Made by a program: the position numbers and the translations under genes. This document shows positions 25,197 to 34,126 of a stretch of 56,768 nt of DNA, one piece after another. Within the stretch, counting starts at the first letter, position 1. Each line of letters opens with the position of its first letter. The notes beneath the pieces were generated by a model. It was given only the letters and a program-made list of their open reading frames with translations, was not told where the DNA came from and ran no database searches. The stretch lies in assembly GCA_021648845.1 (NCBI GenBank), contig JAKJHY010000033.1:1-56768 (forward strand). Reading direction: 5' to 3'. The stretch is from Mycobacterium sp. MBM. Lineage in GTDB: Bacteria > Actinomycetota > Actinomycetes > Mycobacteriales > Mycobacteriaceae.

Positions 25197-26836
25197 CCCA
25201 GCGTGCCCTCGGCCATCAGGACCGCAAGTCTGCGCTTGTCGATCTTGTCGGTGGTGGTGTACGGCAGCGGTGCCGCGTCGGTGAGGATGGCCCACCTCTT
25301 GGGCACCTTGTACGCAGCGAGTTGGCTGCGGCACGCTTCGACGAGGGAGTCCGCGGTGGCGTGGTGGCCGTCGTTGAGCACCACCGCGGCGCTCACGATC
25401 GCGCCCCGCTCGGGGTCGGGTAGGCCCACGACGTAGGCGACGCGCACCTCGGGCAGGCGCCGCAAGGCGGCCTCGACCTCCATCGGGGCGACGTTCGTAC
25501 CCGATGTCTTGATCATCTCGTCGGTGCGGCCGGCGAAGTACAGGTGTCCGTCGTCGTCGCGGTGGCCGGCGTCTTTCGTATGCAGCCACCCGTCGCGGTC
25601 GACGATTTCATACCAGTGCTTCCCGACCATGCCCCGCAACAATGCCGTTCCGCGTACACAGATCTCGCCGGCCACTCCGTTGGGGACCTCGATACCGTCG
25701 TCGTCGACGATCTTGTGCTCGTAGCCGGGTGCCGACACCCCGAGGGAGCCGCGCTTCGATTCGGGTACCTGCTCGTGTGGTGGCCACCAGGTGTGGCTGC
25801 TGCAGGTCTCCGTCATCCCGAGTTGAGCGACGCGCAGCGACGGGTCCGCCGTACGCCGGTCGGGGGGCAGCAGCACCTGTTGATATCCCTCGCGGAGTCG
25901 GGACAGGTCCGTTGTCCCGAAATCCGGGTGGTTGACCAGTGCGGGGCCAACATGTGGGAAACCCGTTGTATACGTCGCCTTTTCGCTCTCAAGCATGCGA
26001 AGGGTGTTGCCTGCGTCGAATTTGTGCTCCGTCAGCACGGTCGAGCCGTACTGCAGCGGCCCGAGGAAGCCGAACACCAGACCCGCTACCCAGAAAAACA
26101 CCATGGGTACGTAGATGTTGTCCTCGGCGCTCCAACCGTGCTGTCCGGCGATGAAACGACTGTGGGTGATCGCGGTCCCGTGGGTGTGCAGGATGCCCTT
26201 GGGGTGCGATGTGCTGCCCGAGGTGTAGATGAGCAGGAGGTCATCGGTGGGGCGCACGGTCTGTTCGCACGCTGCGCGGAAGTCTGAATCCACCGGTTCG
26301 GGCCATTCACCGGGCCACGTCGTGGTCGTGGGCCCCAGCGGCAGGACGTTGCGCAACTGGGGCAGAGCCGCCGATCGCAGCGGCACGTTCAGACCATCTG
26401 CGGCCGCCACGAGCCGGGCCAGCATGTCCTTTCCGAGGATCGTCTGCACCGAAAGCACCGTGTGCACGTCAGCATCGCGAAGCACCCAGGCAAGTTCGGT
26501 TGGTTGTAGAAACGTGTTGAGGGGCACCGCAACTGCGCCGATCCTGGTGACAGCGAGAAATGCGGTGACAAAGTCGGGACCGTTCGGGGCAAGGATGCCT
26601 ACCCGCACCCCCTTCGTAACGCCGGCGCTGATCAGCCGAGCTGCCATGGCCGCGGAGTCGTCGTCGGCCTGGGCGTAACTGATCCGCTCGACGGTTCCGT
26701 TCTCAAGACAGGTGACGACGAGATCCGACGCCTTGTGCTCATCGATGACCGAGGCCAGCACGGCGGGCATGGTCGGCTCGTAGGGCAGCGGTTCGTAGTC
26801 GAACGTGCGCGCTGCGGAGGCCACCGATGGCGTCAT
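25193..26836 (-). CDS. Acyl-CoA ligase (FadD-type, AMP-forming)
   Basis: A 547-residue ANL ligase. It has the ATP loop LLLIYTSGSTSHPKGILHTH, an adenylate motif around LGMTETCSSHTWW, hinge FAGRTDEMIKTSGTNVAPMEVE and C-terminal DKIDKRRL. The segment GMTETCSS replaces the commoner YGxTE, which may shape a different acid pocket. The ATG at 26836 overlaps the crotonase stop (ATGA). It is the second of three ligases in the region and is coupled to a crotonase, a SnoaL-like protein and a FadE, a complete unit for activating and desaturating an acid. Confidence 0.9.
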   Translation of the reverse strand: MTPSVASAARTFDYEPLPYEPTMPAVLASVIDEHKASDLVVTCLENGTVERISYAQADDDSAAMAARLISAGVTKGVRVGILAPNGPDFVTAFLAVTRIGAVAVPLNTFLQPTELAWVLRDADVHTVLSVQTILGKDMLARLVAAADGLNVPLRSAALPQLRNVLPLGPTTTTWPGEWPEPVDSDFRAACEQTVRPTDDLLLIYTSGSTSHPKGILHTHGTAITHSRFIAGQHGWSAEDNIYVPMVFFWVAGLVFGFLGPLQYGSTVLTEHKFDAGNTLRMLESEKATYTTGFPHVGPALVNHPDFGTTDLSRLREGYQQVLLPPDRRTADPSLRVAQLGMTETCSSHTWWPPHEQVPESKRGSLGVSAPGYEHKIVDDDGIEVPNGVAGEICVRGTALLRGMVGKHWYEIVDRDGWLHTKDAGHRDDDGHLYFAGRTDEMIKTSGTNVAPMEVEAALRRLPEVRVAYVVGLPDPERGAIVSAAVVLNDGHHATADSLVEACRSQLAAYKVPKRWAILTDAAPLPYTTTDKIDKRRLAVLMAEGTLG

Positions 26837-27600
26837 TCGACGACCCACCGGGGTTCGCGTTTCTCGGCGAACGCCACCATGCCCTCCCGGTAGTCGGGAT
26901 GGGTCATCTGATGCTGCAGCACGTAGCGGTAGGCGACGTCGTTCGCGGCGTGCAGACCGACGTCGAGGCTGGTCCACATCGCCTTGATGGACGCTTGCGT
27001 TGTCGCCGGCGACAGTGCCGCGATGGAGAGCGCGATCTCGCGGGCGCGAGCCTGCAGACGATCTCGCGGCACGACCTCGTTGATCAGCCCGATTTCGTAC
27101 CCACGTTGGGCGCTGATGCTGCCCTCTCGGGTCATCAGCGCCAATTGCATCACCATGGATATCGGCATGCGTCGCAGCAGCACGGCGGGCTCCAGGGCGA
27201 ACACGTTGCCCACCTTCAGATGAGTGTCGATCAACTCCGCGTGCTCGGCCGCGATGATCAGATCGGAGTCAGCGACTTGGTGTAAACCGCCGCCCACCAC
27301 CATGCCGTTGAGCGCGCAGATGACCGGCTTCCAGACGTTGTGGTGCAACCGAGAGCCGGGCACTTTGTTGCGGATTCCGCTCGCCGCCGTCGCCCGAATG
27401 TCCTGCCCCGCGCTGAAGGCACGATCACCGGCGCCCGTGATGATCGCGACCCGGATCTCCGCATCGTCACGGACTTGTCCCCACGCCCAGCCGAGCTCGT
27501 GGCGGGTACGGTCGTCGGTGGCGTTGAGTCGCTCGGGTCGGTTGATGGTGATCGTCGCGACGTGATCGCGCACGTCGAACAGGATCCGCTCTAGTTCCAC
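26833..27600 (-). CDS. Enoyl-CoA hydratase/isomerase
   Basis: A 255-residue crotonase. Oxyanion segments are AFSAGQDIRATAASG and NGMVVGGGLHQVADSD, with an acidic residue in NVFALEPAVLL. I place the start at GTG 27600 (VELERILFDV). The in-frame ATG at 27636 lies inside the regulatory element and would start within the promoter. It leads the operon crotonase - ligase - SnoaL - FadE (27600 down to 23392) from element C, with a leader of about 35 nt if the -10 is TAATAT. Confidence 0.85.
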   Translation of the reverse strand: MELERILFDVRDHVATITINRPERLNATDDRTRHELGWAWGQVRDDAEIRVAIITGAGDRAFSAGQDIRATAASGIRNKVPGSRLHHNVWKPVICALNGMVVGGGLHQVADSDLIIAAEHAELIDTHLKVGNVFALEPAVLLRRMPISMVMQLALMTREGSISAQRGYEIGLINEVVPRDRLQARAREIALSIAALSPATTQASIKAMWTSLDVGLHAANDVAYRYVLQHQMTHPDYREGMVAFAEKREPRWVVE

Positions 27601-27630
27601 TCCGAGCCCTTTCGTGGGGTTTCCGCGCCA

Positions 27631-27653
27631 GAACATATTATCAAAAACTGTTC
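27631..27653. promoter_or_regulatory. Regulon element C
   Basis: GAACA-N13-TGTTC with perfect outer arms, located 31 bp upstream of the crotonase GTG. On the minus strand, TAATAT inside the element is a good -10 (TAnnnT), so a repressor bound here would block RNA polymerase directly. The SDR of the next operon stops at 27674, so the element serves only the leftward operon. Confidence 0.7.
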
Positions 27654-27673
27654 AATCGTTCCGCTATCGGGCA

Positions 27674-28420
27674 TCACGGCATCCACTGACCGCCAGATAC
27701 CGAGACCAGCTGTCCGGTGACGTGTTTGGACGCGTCCGAGCACAGGAACGCGACGGTCTTGGCGATGTCTTCGGGTGCGCCGATCGCTCCGGTGAGCGTT
27801 GACTGGCGCATGGTGTCCAGCTCATCCTCGGACTTGCGCGATAGCAACCATGGTGTTGCGGTGGTGCCGACCACGACGGTGTTCACCCGCACCCCGAGGG
27901 GTCCGAGCTGCACGGCCATCAGGCGGCTGAGCCCCTCCACGCCCGCCTTGGCGGCGGCGTACGCCGGCGGCCCGGTTCGCACCCCGTGCGCGGAGACCGA
28001 GCTGATGTTGACGATTGCGCCGCCGCCGGCATCGACCATCTGTCTGGCGGCGACCTGCGCCATGATGAACGTCCCCGTCAAGTTGACGGCCACGATCTGA
28101 TTCCAGTCCTCATCCGTCTGATCGAGAAATGTTGCAGGTAAGGTCATTCCGGCGTTGTTGACAAGAGCTGTGATCGGTCCGTGGTCGCCGGCCAGTCGCG
28201 TGAGCTCGGTCTCCACGGCCGTGCGATCGGTGATCGACAGCTCGACGGGCAGCAGCGAGCCCGCGCGTGCGGCGGCCGTGTCGCGTGCCCGCGCGATGGC
28301 CTTCTTGTTCACGTCGACCACCGCGACTCGGTAACCCGCCGTGACAAGTTCGGTGACGATGGCCTCACCGATACCCCGGGCACCACCGGTTACGACGGCG
28401 AGTGGCCGACTACCCGACAT
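27674..28420 (-). CDS. SDR family oxidoreductase
   Basis: A 248-residue SDR of the 3-oxoacyl-ACP/CoA reductase type: TGGARGIG near 11-18, NNAG, catalytic Ser in VNISSVSAHG, Tyr/Lys in YAAAKAG, and the C-terminal family ending SVSGGQWMP. It overlaps the TetR-2 stop by 11 nt and is the third gene of MaoC - TetR-2 - SDR. Oxidation of a 3-hydroxyacyl-CoA made by the MaoC hydratase is the simplest role. Confidence 0.88.
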   Translation of the reverse strand: MSGSRPLAVVTGGARGIGEAIVTELVTAGYRVAVVDVNKKAIARARDTAAARAGSLLPVELSITDRTAVETELTRLAGDHGPITALVNNAGMTLPATFLDQTDEDWNQIVAVNLTGTFIMAQVAARQMVDAGGGAIVNISSVSAHGVRTGPPAYAAAKAGVEGLSRLMAVQLGPLGVRVNTVVVGTTATPWLLSRKSEDELDTMRQSTLTGAIGAPEDIAKTVAFLCSDASKHVTGQLVSVSGGQWMP

Positions 28421-29042
28421 GACGGTCCCTCTCTGCTCGGATGAGACGTTCGATCCTGGCGATCGACGGACGGAGCAGGTCGATCGCCTGCGACATCGAA
28501 TCCACGAGATCGCCGCGCCCGTCGCCGGCCACCCAGGTGTCGATCGCCGCCCTGTTGGCGCCGTTGACGACGCTGACCGCGAGCCGCGGGCGTAGATCGG
28601 TGTGCGGGTCGGTGCCTAATCGGCGGGCCACCTCGTTGGTCATCTGGTCGATCCAGTCGTCGTTGATGCGAAGCCGGGTGGCGCGCAGTGCGGGATGGCG
28701 GGCATACAACCGCGCACGTACCAGGAAGATCTCCGGCTGCGCGCTGATCGCCTCCGCGACGGCCGCGGACGCCTCGGCCAACGCCCGCCAGAGCGATGTC
28801 GATGTGGATGCCCGGAACCGGCGGGTTGCCTCATCGAGGCGCTCGGCATAGCCGTCGAACAGGATGTCGTCTTTGGTGGCGAAGTGGTGGAAGAAGGTCC
28901 GCGGTGCAACACCTGCCAACGCCGAGATCTGCTCGACCGTGGTGGCCTCGTAACCATTGGCTTCGTAGAGCTTGACCGCGGCCGTGATGAGCGCTTGTCG
29001 GTTTCGTTGGCCGCGCGCCCGTCGTTGATCCATCGCCGTCAT
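28410..29042 (-). CDS. TetR-family regulator (TetR-2)
   Basis: A 210-residue TetR regulator. HTH: LITAAVKLYEANGYEATTVEQISALAGVAPRTFFHHFATKDDILF (about 18-62). The PRTFFHHF recognition helix is of the common mycobacterial AcrR type. The C-terminal domain has a basic end (ERLIRAERDRHVG). It is sandwiched between and overlapping a MaoC hydratase and an SDR, so it is produced with the enzymes and is probably autoregulated through element D. It is a second candidate for the protein that binds the nine elements. Confidence 0.9.
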   Translation of the reverse strand: MTAMDQRRARGQRNRQALITAAVKLYEANGYEATTVEQISALAGVAPRTFFHHFATKDDILFDGYAERLDEATRRFRASTSTSLWRALAEASAAVAEAISAQPEIFLVRARLYARHPALRATRLRINDDWIDQMTNEVARRLGTDPHTDLRPRLAVSVVNGANRAAIDTWVAGDGRGDLVDSMSQAIDLLRPSIARIERLIRAERDRHVG

Positions 29043-29881
29043 CCTCGCAACGTCGCGGTGCCGGCCGACAGTGCGACGATGGACCCTTGGCTGCTACGGA
29101 ATTGCAGCCGGTCGCCGTCACGCCATACCTCGGTGCGCAACGGCGCGCCCAACATGACCGGCTTGGCGAAACGGCAGCTGATCGAGTGCAGGGCGTCCGG
29201 ATCGCCCTCGCCGAGGCCGTTCACGAGCGCGCGTGCCGCGAAGCCGAATGTGCACAGGCCGTGCAGGAACACGTCGTCGAAACCCGCGCGGCGGGCGGCG
29301 TCGGGGTCGATGTGGAGCGGGTTGCGATCGCCGCACAGGCGGTAGATCGCCGCTTGCTCCGGTCGCACGTCGTCCTCGATCACGATATCCGGAGAGCCGT
29401 GCGGTTCGTCGAGCCGGGCAGGACCGCTGTCACCGCCGAATCCGCCGCCGCCAAGCACCATCGTCTGCCCGGCGGCGACGAAGACTTCACCCTCGTCATC
29501 GACGCCGCGTGTGGTGACTTCGATCGACGCGTGCTTGCCCTTGTCCCAGACGGCGGTGACCTCGCCGGTGACCGCGACCTCGCCGCGCGGTGTCATCGGA
29601 CGGGACAGCGTCAGCGACTGGCCCCCGTGCACGATCGGTTGTGCACCGAGGCCCAGTAGCGATCGGAGATCCTTGACGGCCCACCAATTGGCCAACAGCG
29701 CAAAGGTGGGCAGGACGCCTGGCCCGTGCTTCTCGTCGAGCAGTGCGAGCTCACCGGGTGGTCGGGCGCCCACGCCGAGTGCGTACAGGATGACGTCGGT
29801 CTCGGTCCACGCGAACGTCGTCGGATCGAGCCTGGTGCCTACGGCGTCCGCGGTAAGAGTCAACGCAACCTCCCAAGCCAT
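29039..29881 (-). CDS. MaoC-like enoyl-CoA hydratase (double hotdog)
   Basis: A 280-residue protein like the MFE-2 hydratase domain: an N-terminal hotdog with ALGVGARP and LPTFALLAN, and a C-terminal hotdog holding the catalytic motif YRLCGDRNPLHIDPDAARRAGFDDVFLHGLCTFG, with Asp and His in place. It gives (3R)-hydroxyacyl-CoA from trans-2-enoyl-CoA. Steroid side-chain examples such as ChsH1/ChsH2 and HsaX-type hydratases are relatives of the fold. The ATG at 29881 is only 5 nt from element D, so the mRNA leader must be very short or the start lies further in. Confidence 0.88.
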   Translation of the reverse strand: MAWEVALTLTADAVGTRLDPTTFAWTETDVILYALGVGARPPGELALLDEKHGPGVLPTFALLANWWAVKDLRSLLGLGAQPIVHGGQSLTLSRPMTPRGEVAVTGEVTAVWDKGKHASIEVTTRGVDDEGEVFVAAGQTMVLGGGGFGGDSGPARLDEPHGSPDIVIEDDVRPEQAAIYRLCGDRNPLHIDPDAARRAGFDDVFLHGLCTFGFAARALVNGLGEGDPDALHSISCRFAKPVMLGAPLRTEVWRDGDRLQFRSSQGSIVALSAGTATLRG

Positions 29882-29886
29882 CAAAT

Positions 29887-29909
29887 GAACAGATTGACGA
29901 TATATGTTC
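29887..29909. promoter_or_regulatory. Regulon element D in the divergent promoter
   Basis: GAACA-N13-TGTTC with perfect arms between the MaoC operon (leftward) and the LLM operon (rightward). A TTGACG inside it can serve as the rightward -35, with a -10 near AGTATT or TATTGT at about 29918-29924. One protein bound here could shut both operons. Confidence 0.7.
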
Positions 29910-29962
29910 GATCGTGCAGTATTGTCGCAGTAACTGCAACTAGTTTCAGGAGTGTGATCGGC

Positions 29963-31036
29963 ATGAAGTTCGGTGTCTTCATCCTCGGTGATAAGCCCAA
30001 CCACCTGACCGACCAGCAGGTGTTCGCCAACGTGCTGGAAGAGGCGCGCTGGGCCGAGGAACTGGGCTACGACGAGGTATGGCTCGCCGAACACCACTTC
30101 TCGCCCTATGGCATGCTCGCCGACCTCCCCCTCGTGGCTGCCGCCATTGCTGCACAAACCGAGCACATCCGTATCGGCACAGCCTGCATGGTGAGCCCGT
30201 TTCACAACCCGATCCAGCTCGCCGAGCGCATCGCGATGGTGGACGTGCTGTCCGGGGGACGGTTCGACGCGGGCTTCGGCCGCGGCTACCAGGCGCACGA
30301 GTTCAAGGGATTCGGCATTCCGATGGACGAGGCCACCGGCCGGTACCAGGAGTGCCTGGAGATCGTGAACCTGCTGCTCACCCAGGAAAACGTGAGCTAT
30401 CAGGGCAAGTACTTCCAGCTGGACGACGTCACCATCTACCCCCGCCCGGTGCAGCAGCCGGTTCCGGTGTGGGGCACAGTGATGAAGACCCCGTCCAGCT
30501 TCGAATGGTTGGCCGACAAGGGATTCGGTGCCATCATCGGCAATCCCTACACGGTCGATCCCGATCTGCAGGGTGCGCTGGATATCTACCTGGAGACCCA
30601 GGCGAAGAAGGGTCTGGCCGCCGCCACCGAGAACGTCTGGGCGCTGCTGAACGCGTTCTGCCACCCCGATGACGCGTTTGCCCGGTCCTATCCGCGGGAC
30701 AGCGTCGAGCTGTCGATCGAGACACACCAGAAATACTCGAATCCCTTCGAGCGCGGTGGCGAGATCCCGGCGGACTACAAGGCGTACTCCGACTGGTTCG
30801 AGAAACACGACAAGCAGAGCTACGAGCAGGTCCTCAATTCACACCTGACGCTGATGGGTGATCCCGAGCGCATCGTCGGCAAGATGCAGACCGTCATCGA
30901 CATGGGATGGCGCAACATCATGCTGCGCATGTCGCGCGGCGGCGCGATGGACCGGGCCAAGGTGTACGACTCGATGAAGCTGTTCGCCCAAGAGGTGATT
31001 CCCGCGGCGGCCGATCTCGTGGCAGCACCGGCTTGA
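29963..31036 (+). CDS. LLM-class flavin-dependent monooxygenase/oxidoreductase
   Basis: A 357-residue luciferase-like TIM barrel (LLM family), using FMNH2 or F420. Family marks are the N-terminal strand MKFGVFILGD, DEVWLAEHHFSPYGM, IRIGTACMVSPFHNPIQLAERIAMVDVLSGGRF, and GRGYQAHEFKGFGI. The AEHHF motif is common in bacterial luciferase-like monooxygenases that oxidise ketones or aldehydes, for example in Baeyer-Villiger reactions. AGGAG lies 11 nt before the ATG at 29963. It is the first gene of a five-gene operon (LLM, ligase, Ltp2-like, DUF35, SnoaL). Confidence 0.87.
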   Translation: MKFGVFILGDKPNHLTDQQVFANVLEEARWAEELGYDEVWLAEHHFSPYGMLADLPLVAAAIAAQTEHIRIGTACMVSPFHNPIQLAERIAMVDVLSGGRFDAGFGRGYQAHEFKGFGIPMDEATGRYQECLEIVNLLLTQENVSYQGKYFQLDDVTIYPRPVQQPVPVWGTVMKTPSSFEWLADKGFGAIIGNPYTVDPDLQGALDIYLETQAKKGLAAATENVWALLNAFCHPDDAFARSYPRDSVELSIETHQKYSNPFERGGEIPADYKAYSDWFEKHDKQSYEQVLNSHLTLMGDPERIVGKMQTVIDMGWRNIMLRMSRGGAMDRAKVYDSMKLFAQEVIPAAADLVAAPA

Positions 31037-32529
31037 GCGACGACCTCACCGCGCGGCTGCGGACGATACTTTCGCTCGATCCCGAAGCGCCGGCCGTCGA
31101 GTTCGGCGGGCGATGGACCGACTGGAAGTCGTTGAATGCCATCGCGACCGGAGTCGAGCAGCATCTCACGGCCGCCGGGCTCGGGCCGGGTGCGCCGGTA
31201 GGCCTGGTTCTTCGCAACCAGCCCGCCATGGTGGGTGCGCTGATCGGTGTCCTGTTCGCGGGTGCGACGGTGGTGACCGTCAACGCCTCGCACGGTGACA
31301 CCGGACTGTGTGCCGACATCGCCGAACTCAAACTGGCGGCCGTGATCGCGCTGGGGGCCGATTGGCAGCGACCCGGGATCAGGGACGCCGCGATGGGCGC
31401 GCTGGGTTTGGAGGTCGGACACGACCCGGCCGTCGTGACGGTGCTCCCGGATCTCGCGGCACCCGGGCCGGGCCCGTTTCGTCCCGAACCCGACGGCATC
31501 GCGGTCGAGATGCTCACCAGCGGCACGACCGGACCGCCCAAGCGGATTCCGTTGTCCTATACGGCCTTCAGCAACACGGTCGCGGCGGCCGGAGCGCACT
31601 ACTCCAGCGCGGCAGACCGCGCGCCGCGGTTGCGTTCTGGGGTTGCCATCGTCAGCTCGCCCATGGTGCACATGTCCGGGCTGTTCCGCACGCTGCTCAA
31701 CATCGCGGAGGGGCGCAGGATCGCACTGCTCGAACGGTTCCGGGTGGCCGATTTCGTCGAACTCGTGCAGCGGCACCAGCCGCGGGCGGTGAGCCTGGTG
31801 CCGTCGGCACTGGCGATGGTGCTCGACGCGAACATCGAGCCGAGCGCCATGGCCAGCGTGCAGGTCGTGACGTCGGGCACCGCCCACCTACCGGTGGCCG
31901 TGCAAGAGGCTTTCGAACAACGCTACGGCGTGGCAGTCCTACCGTCCTACGGGGCAACTGAGTTCGCCGGCGGCGTTGCGGGCTGGAACCTCGAGCTGCA
32001 CAGGCAGTGGGCCGAGTCCAAGCGCGGGAGTGTCGGACGCCCCCAGCGGGGCCGCGAGATTCGCATCGTGTCGGTGCAGGACGACACCGAACTCGGACCC
32101 GGCCAGCAGGGGCGGATCGAGGTGCGCACGAAAGGCGGCGAATGGGTGCGCACCACCGATCTCGGACGCATCGACACCGACGGATTCGTCTATGTCGACG
32201 GACGCACCGATGATGTGATCATCCGGGGCGGGTTCAAGGTGACCCCGGCAACCATCGTCGACGCGCTGCGCAGTCATCCCGCGGTACGGGATGCCGGGGT
32301 GACCGGATTGCCCGATGAGCGTCTGGGCGCGGTCCCGGTCGCCGCGGTGGAGCTGGCAGCCGGGGCGAGCGCCGACGCCGACGAACTGTTGGCGTTCTGC
32401 GGCGAGCGCATGGCCCGTTACCAGGTTCCGGCCCGATTGATCGTCGTCGACGAATTGCCGCGCACCCCGTCGCTGAAGGTCAGTCAGCCGGGCCTGCGCG
32501 AGTTGTTCGACCAGGAGGTAAAGGCGTGA
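31033..32529 (+). CDS. Acyl-CoA ligase (FadD-type, AMP-forming)
   Basis: A 498-residue ANL ligase: ATP loop VEMLTSGTTGPPKRIPLSY, LPSYGATEFAGGVAGW, hinge YVDGRTDDVIIRGGFKVTPATI, and catalytic lysine in RTPSLKVSQ. The start is TTG at 31033, overlapping the LLM stop as TTGA; no ATG or GTG is available nearby without losing conserved sequence. The RIP after PPK and the low-complexity N-terminus differ from the other two ligases, so each ligase probably serves a different acid. Confidence 0.88.
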   Translation: MSDDLTARLRTILSLDPEAPAVEFGGRWTDWKSLNAIATGVEQHLTAAGLGPGAPVGLVLRNQPAMVGALIGVLFAGATVVTVNASHGDTGLCADIAELKLAAVIALGADWQRPGIRDAAMGALGLEVGHDPAVVTVLPDLAAPGPGPFRPEPDGIAVEMLTSGTTGPPKRIPLSYTAFSNTVAAAGAHYSSAADRAPRLRSGVAIVSSPMVHMSGLFRTLLNIAEGRRIALLERFRVADFVELVQRHQPRAVSLVPSALAMVLDANIEPSAMASVQVVTSGTAHLPVAVQEAFEQRYGVAVLPSYGATEFAGGVAGWNLELHRQWAESKRGSVGRPQRGREIRIVSVQDDTELGPGQQGRIEVRTKGGEWVRTTDLGRIDTDGFVYVDGRTDDVIIRGGFKVTPATIVDALRSHPAVRDAGVTGLPDERLGAVPVAAVELAAGASADADELLAFCGERMARYQVPARLIVVDELPRTPSLKVSQPGLRELFDQEVKA

Positions 32530-33695
32530 CAAGCATTCGAGGAGCCGCCGCGGTCGTCGGAATCGCCGACGAGGTCTCTGCTGACGGAGTGATCGACGTA
32601 CCGCTGCGCGAGCTGGAAGCCCGGGTCATCCGCGCAGCGCTCGCCGATGCCGGGCTGACCATGGGCGACGTCGACGGGTTGTGCACCTGCACCGGTGGCA
32701 CCCTGATGCACTCGGTGGAACTCGCGGAATATCTCGGAATCGCACCGAGATTCACCGACGCGACACAGACCGGGGGCGCGAGCTACGGGCTCTACGTCGA
32801 GCACGCGGCGGCCGCGATCGCAGCCGGACTGGCCGAGACTGTGGTGATCGTCTACGCCGCCACACCCCGCGCCGCGCGTAAACGCGGCGAGAAGGGACTC
32901 GGCGTCTTCGCCACGCCGGAGCGGCTCGAGTGGGAGACGCCCTTCGGCGTGATGCTGCCGATCAGCGCCTACGCCTTGGCGGCCGACCGGCATATGGCTG
33001 AATTCGGAACCACGGCCGAACAACTCGCGCAGATCGCCGTCGACACCAGAGCGTGGGCCGCCCGAAATCCGCGAGCCCACCTGCGGGATGCAATCACCGT
33101 CGAAGACGTTCTGAGCTCAGGATTCCTTGCCGAGCCCGTGCATAAGCTCGAGTGCTGTCTCGTCACCGATGGGGCGGGTGCCATCGTGGTGACCAGTGCC
33201 GAGCGGGCACGCACACTGGCCAAGCCCCCGGTGTTCGTGCTGGGCGCGGCATCTGCGGCCTCGCACGCCATGATCTCGCAGATGCCCGACCTCACCGTCA
33301 CGCCCGGGGCAGTGTCGGGTCCGGCGGCCTTCGCCACCGCGGGACTGACACCCGATGACGTGGATGTGGTCGAACTGTACGACTCATTCACCATCACCGT
33401 CCTGCTCGCGCTGGAGGACCTCGGATTCTGCAAGAAGGGCGAGGGCGGCCCGTTCGCCGGCAGTGGTGTGCTCGCACCGGGCGGCGCGCTGCCCGGCCAG
33501 ACGACGGGCGGCGGCCTCGCCTACACCCATCCCGGTGCGTTCGGTGCGTTCCTGCTCGTCGAGGCGGCCCGGCAACTGCGCGGCGAGTGCGACGATCGCC
33601 AGGTGGCGGGCGCCGATGTGGCACTGGCGCACGGTACCGGCGGTGTCCTGTCTGCGACGTCGACGGTGATCCTCGGAACGGAGGCCACGCTGTGA
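32526..33695 (+). CDS. Ltp2-like thiolase-fold protein (probable aldol-lyase)
   Basis: A 389-residue thiolase-superfamily protein of the SCP-2/lipid-transfer type. At the place of the thiolase nucleophile Cys it reads TGGASYG (about 82-88), with no Cys, as I recall for steroid Ltp2. Ltp2 works with a DUF35 protein to cleave a beta-hydroxy acyl-CoA side chain by retro-aldol reaction. His335 in AYTHPGAFG is kept. The DUF35 gene follows directly (GTGA overlap), supporting an Ltp2-like complex. The start is GTG at 32526 with AGGAGG 7 nt upstream, overlapping the ligase stop. Thiolase activity is therefore unlikely. Confidence 0.83.
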   Translation: MTSIRGAAAVVGIADEVSADGVIDVPLRELEARVIRAALADAGLTMGDVDGLCTCTGGTLMHSVELAEYLGIAPRFTDATQTGGASYGLYVEHAAAAIAAGLAETVVIVYAATPRAARKRGEKGLGVFATPERLEWETPFGVMLPISAYALAADRHMAEFGTTAEQLAQIAVDTRAWAARNPRAHLRDAITVEDVLSSGFLAEPVHKLECCLVTDGAGAIVVTSAERARTLAKPPVFVLGAASAASHAMISQMPDLTVTPGAVSGPAAFATAGLTPDDVDVVELYDSFTITVLLALEDLGFCKKGEGGPFAGSGVLAPGGALPGQTTGGGLAYTHPGAFGAFLLVEAARQLRGECDDRQVAGADVALAHGTGGVLSATSTVILGTEATL

Positions 33696-34126
33696 ACGAG
33701 AGCCGGGTGAACGAGAACCGGGTGAGCCAGCAGGAATCGAGCATCCCGGTTCCGGAACCCAGTGCGGTTTCGGCGCCGTTCTGGGCCGCCACTCGGGCAT
33801 GCGAGCTGCACATGCAACGGTGTGGTGGCTGTGCCCGCCTGGTGTGGTACCCGCGGTTCGCCTGTCCGCACTGCGGACACGACGAGCTGCACTGGGAGCG
33901 GTTGTCCGGGCAGGGCGTCGTCTACGCGGTGAGCGTGCATCACCGTCCCGCGCTGCCTGCGTTGGCGGACAAGGTGCCCTACGCGGTGGTGCTCGTCGAC
34001 CTCGATGAAGGTGCCAGGATCATGTCCAATGTCTTCGGTCCGCCGCCTCGCGTCGGCGATCCGGTGAACCTGGTGTGGACCCCATTGCCCGACGGCAGGA
34101 ACCTGCCGACGTTCGAGCTCGCATGA
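33692..34126 (+). CDS. DUF35 Zn-ribbon/OB-fold acyl-CoA-binding protein
   Basis: A 144-residue DUF35 protein. The N-terminal rubredoxin-like zinc site is complete: Cys44, Cys47, Cys58, Cys61 in RCGGCARLVWYPRFACPHCG. The C-terminal OB-fold (GQGVVYAVSVHHRPALPAL ... VGDPVNLVW) follows. In Ltp2-ChsH2 systems such a domain holds acyl-CoA for the thiolase-fold partner. The start is GTG at 33692 with GGAGG 7 nt upstream. The first residues are a short repeat (VNESR, VNENR, V), so later in-frame GTGs are possible starts. Confidence 0.88.
   Translation: MNESRVNENRVSQQESSIPVPEPSAVSAPFWAATRACELHMQRCGGCARLVWYPRFACPHCGHDELHWERLSGQGVVYAVSVHHRPALPALADKVPYAVVLVDLDEGARIMSNVFGPPPRVGDPVNLVWTPLPDGRNLPTFELA

Noticed and set aside
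27601..27636. ATG start at 27636 for the crotonase
   Set aside because: It lies within the regulatory element and promoter -10 region. GTG at 27600 keeps all family sequence.
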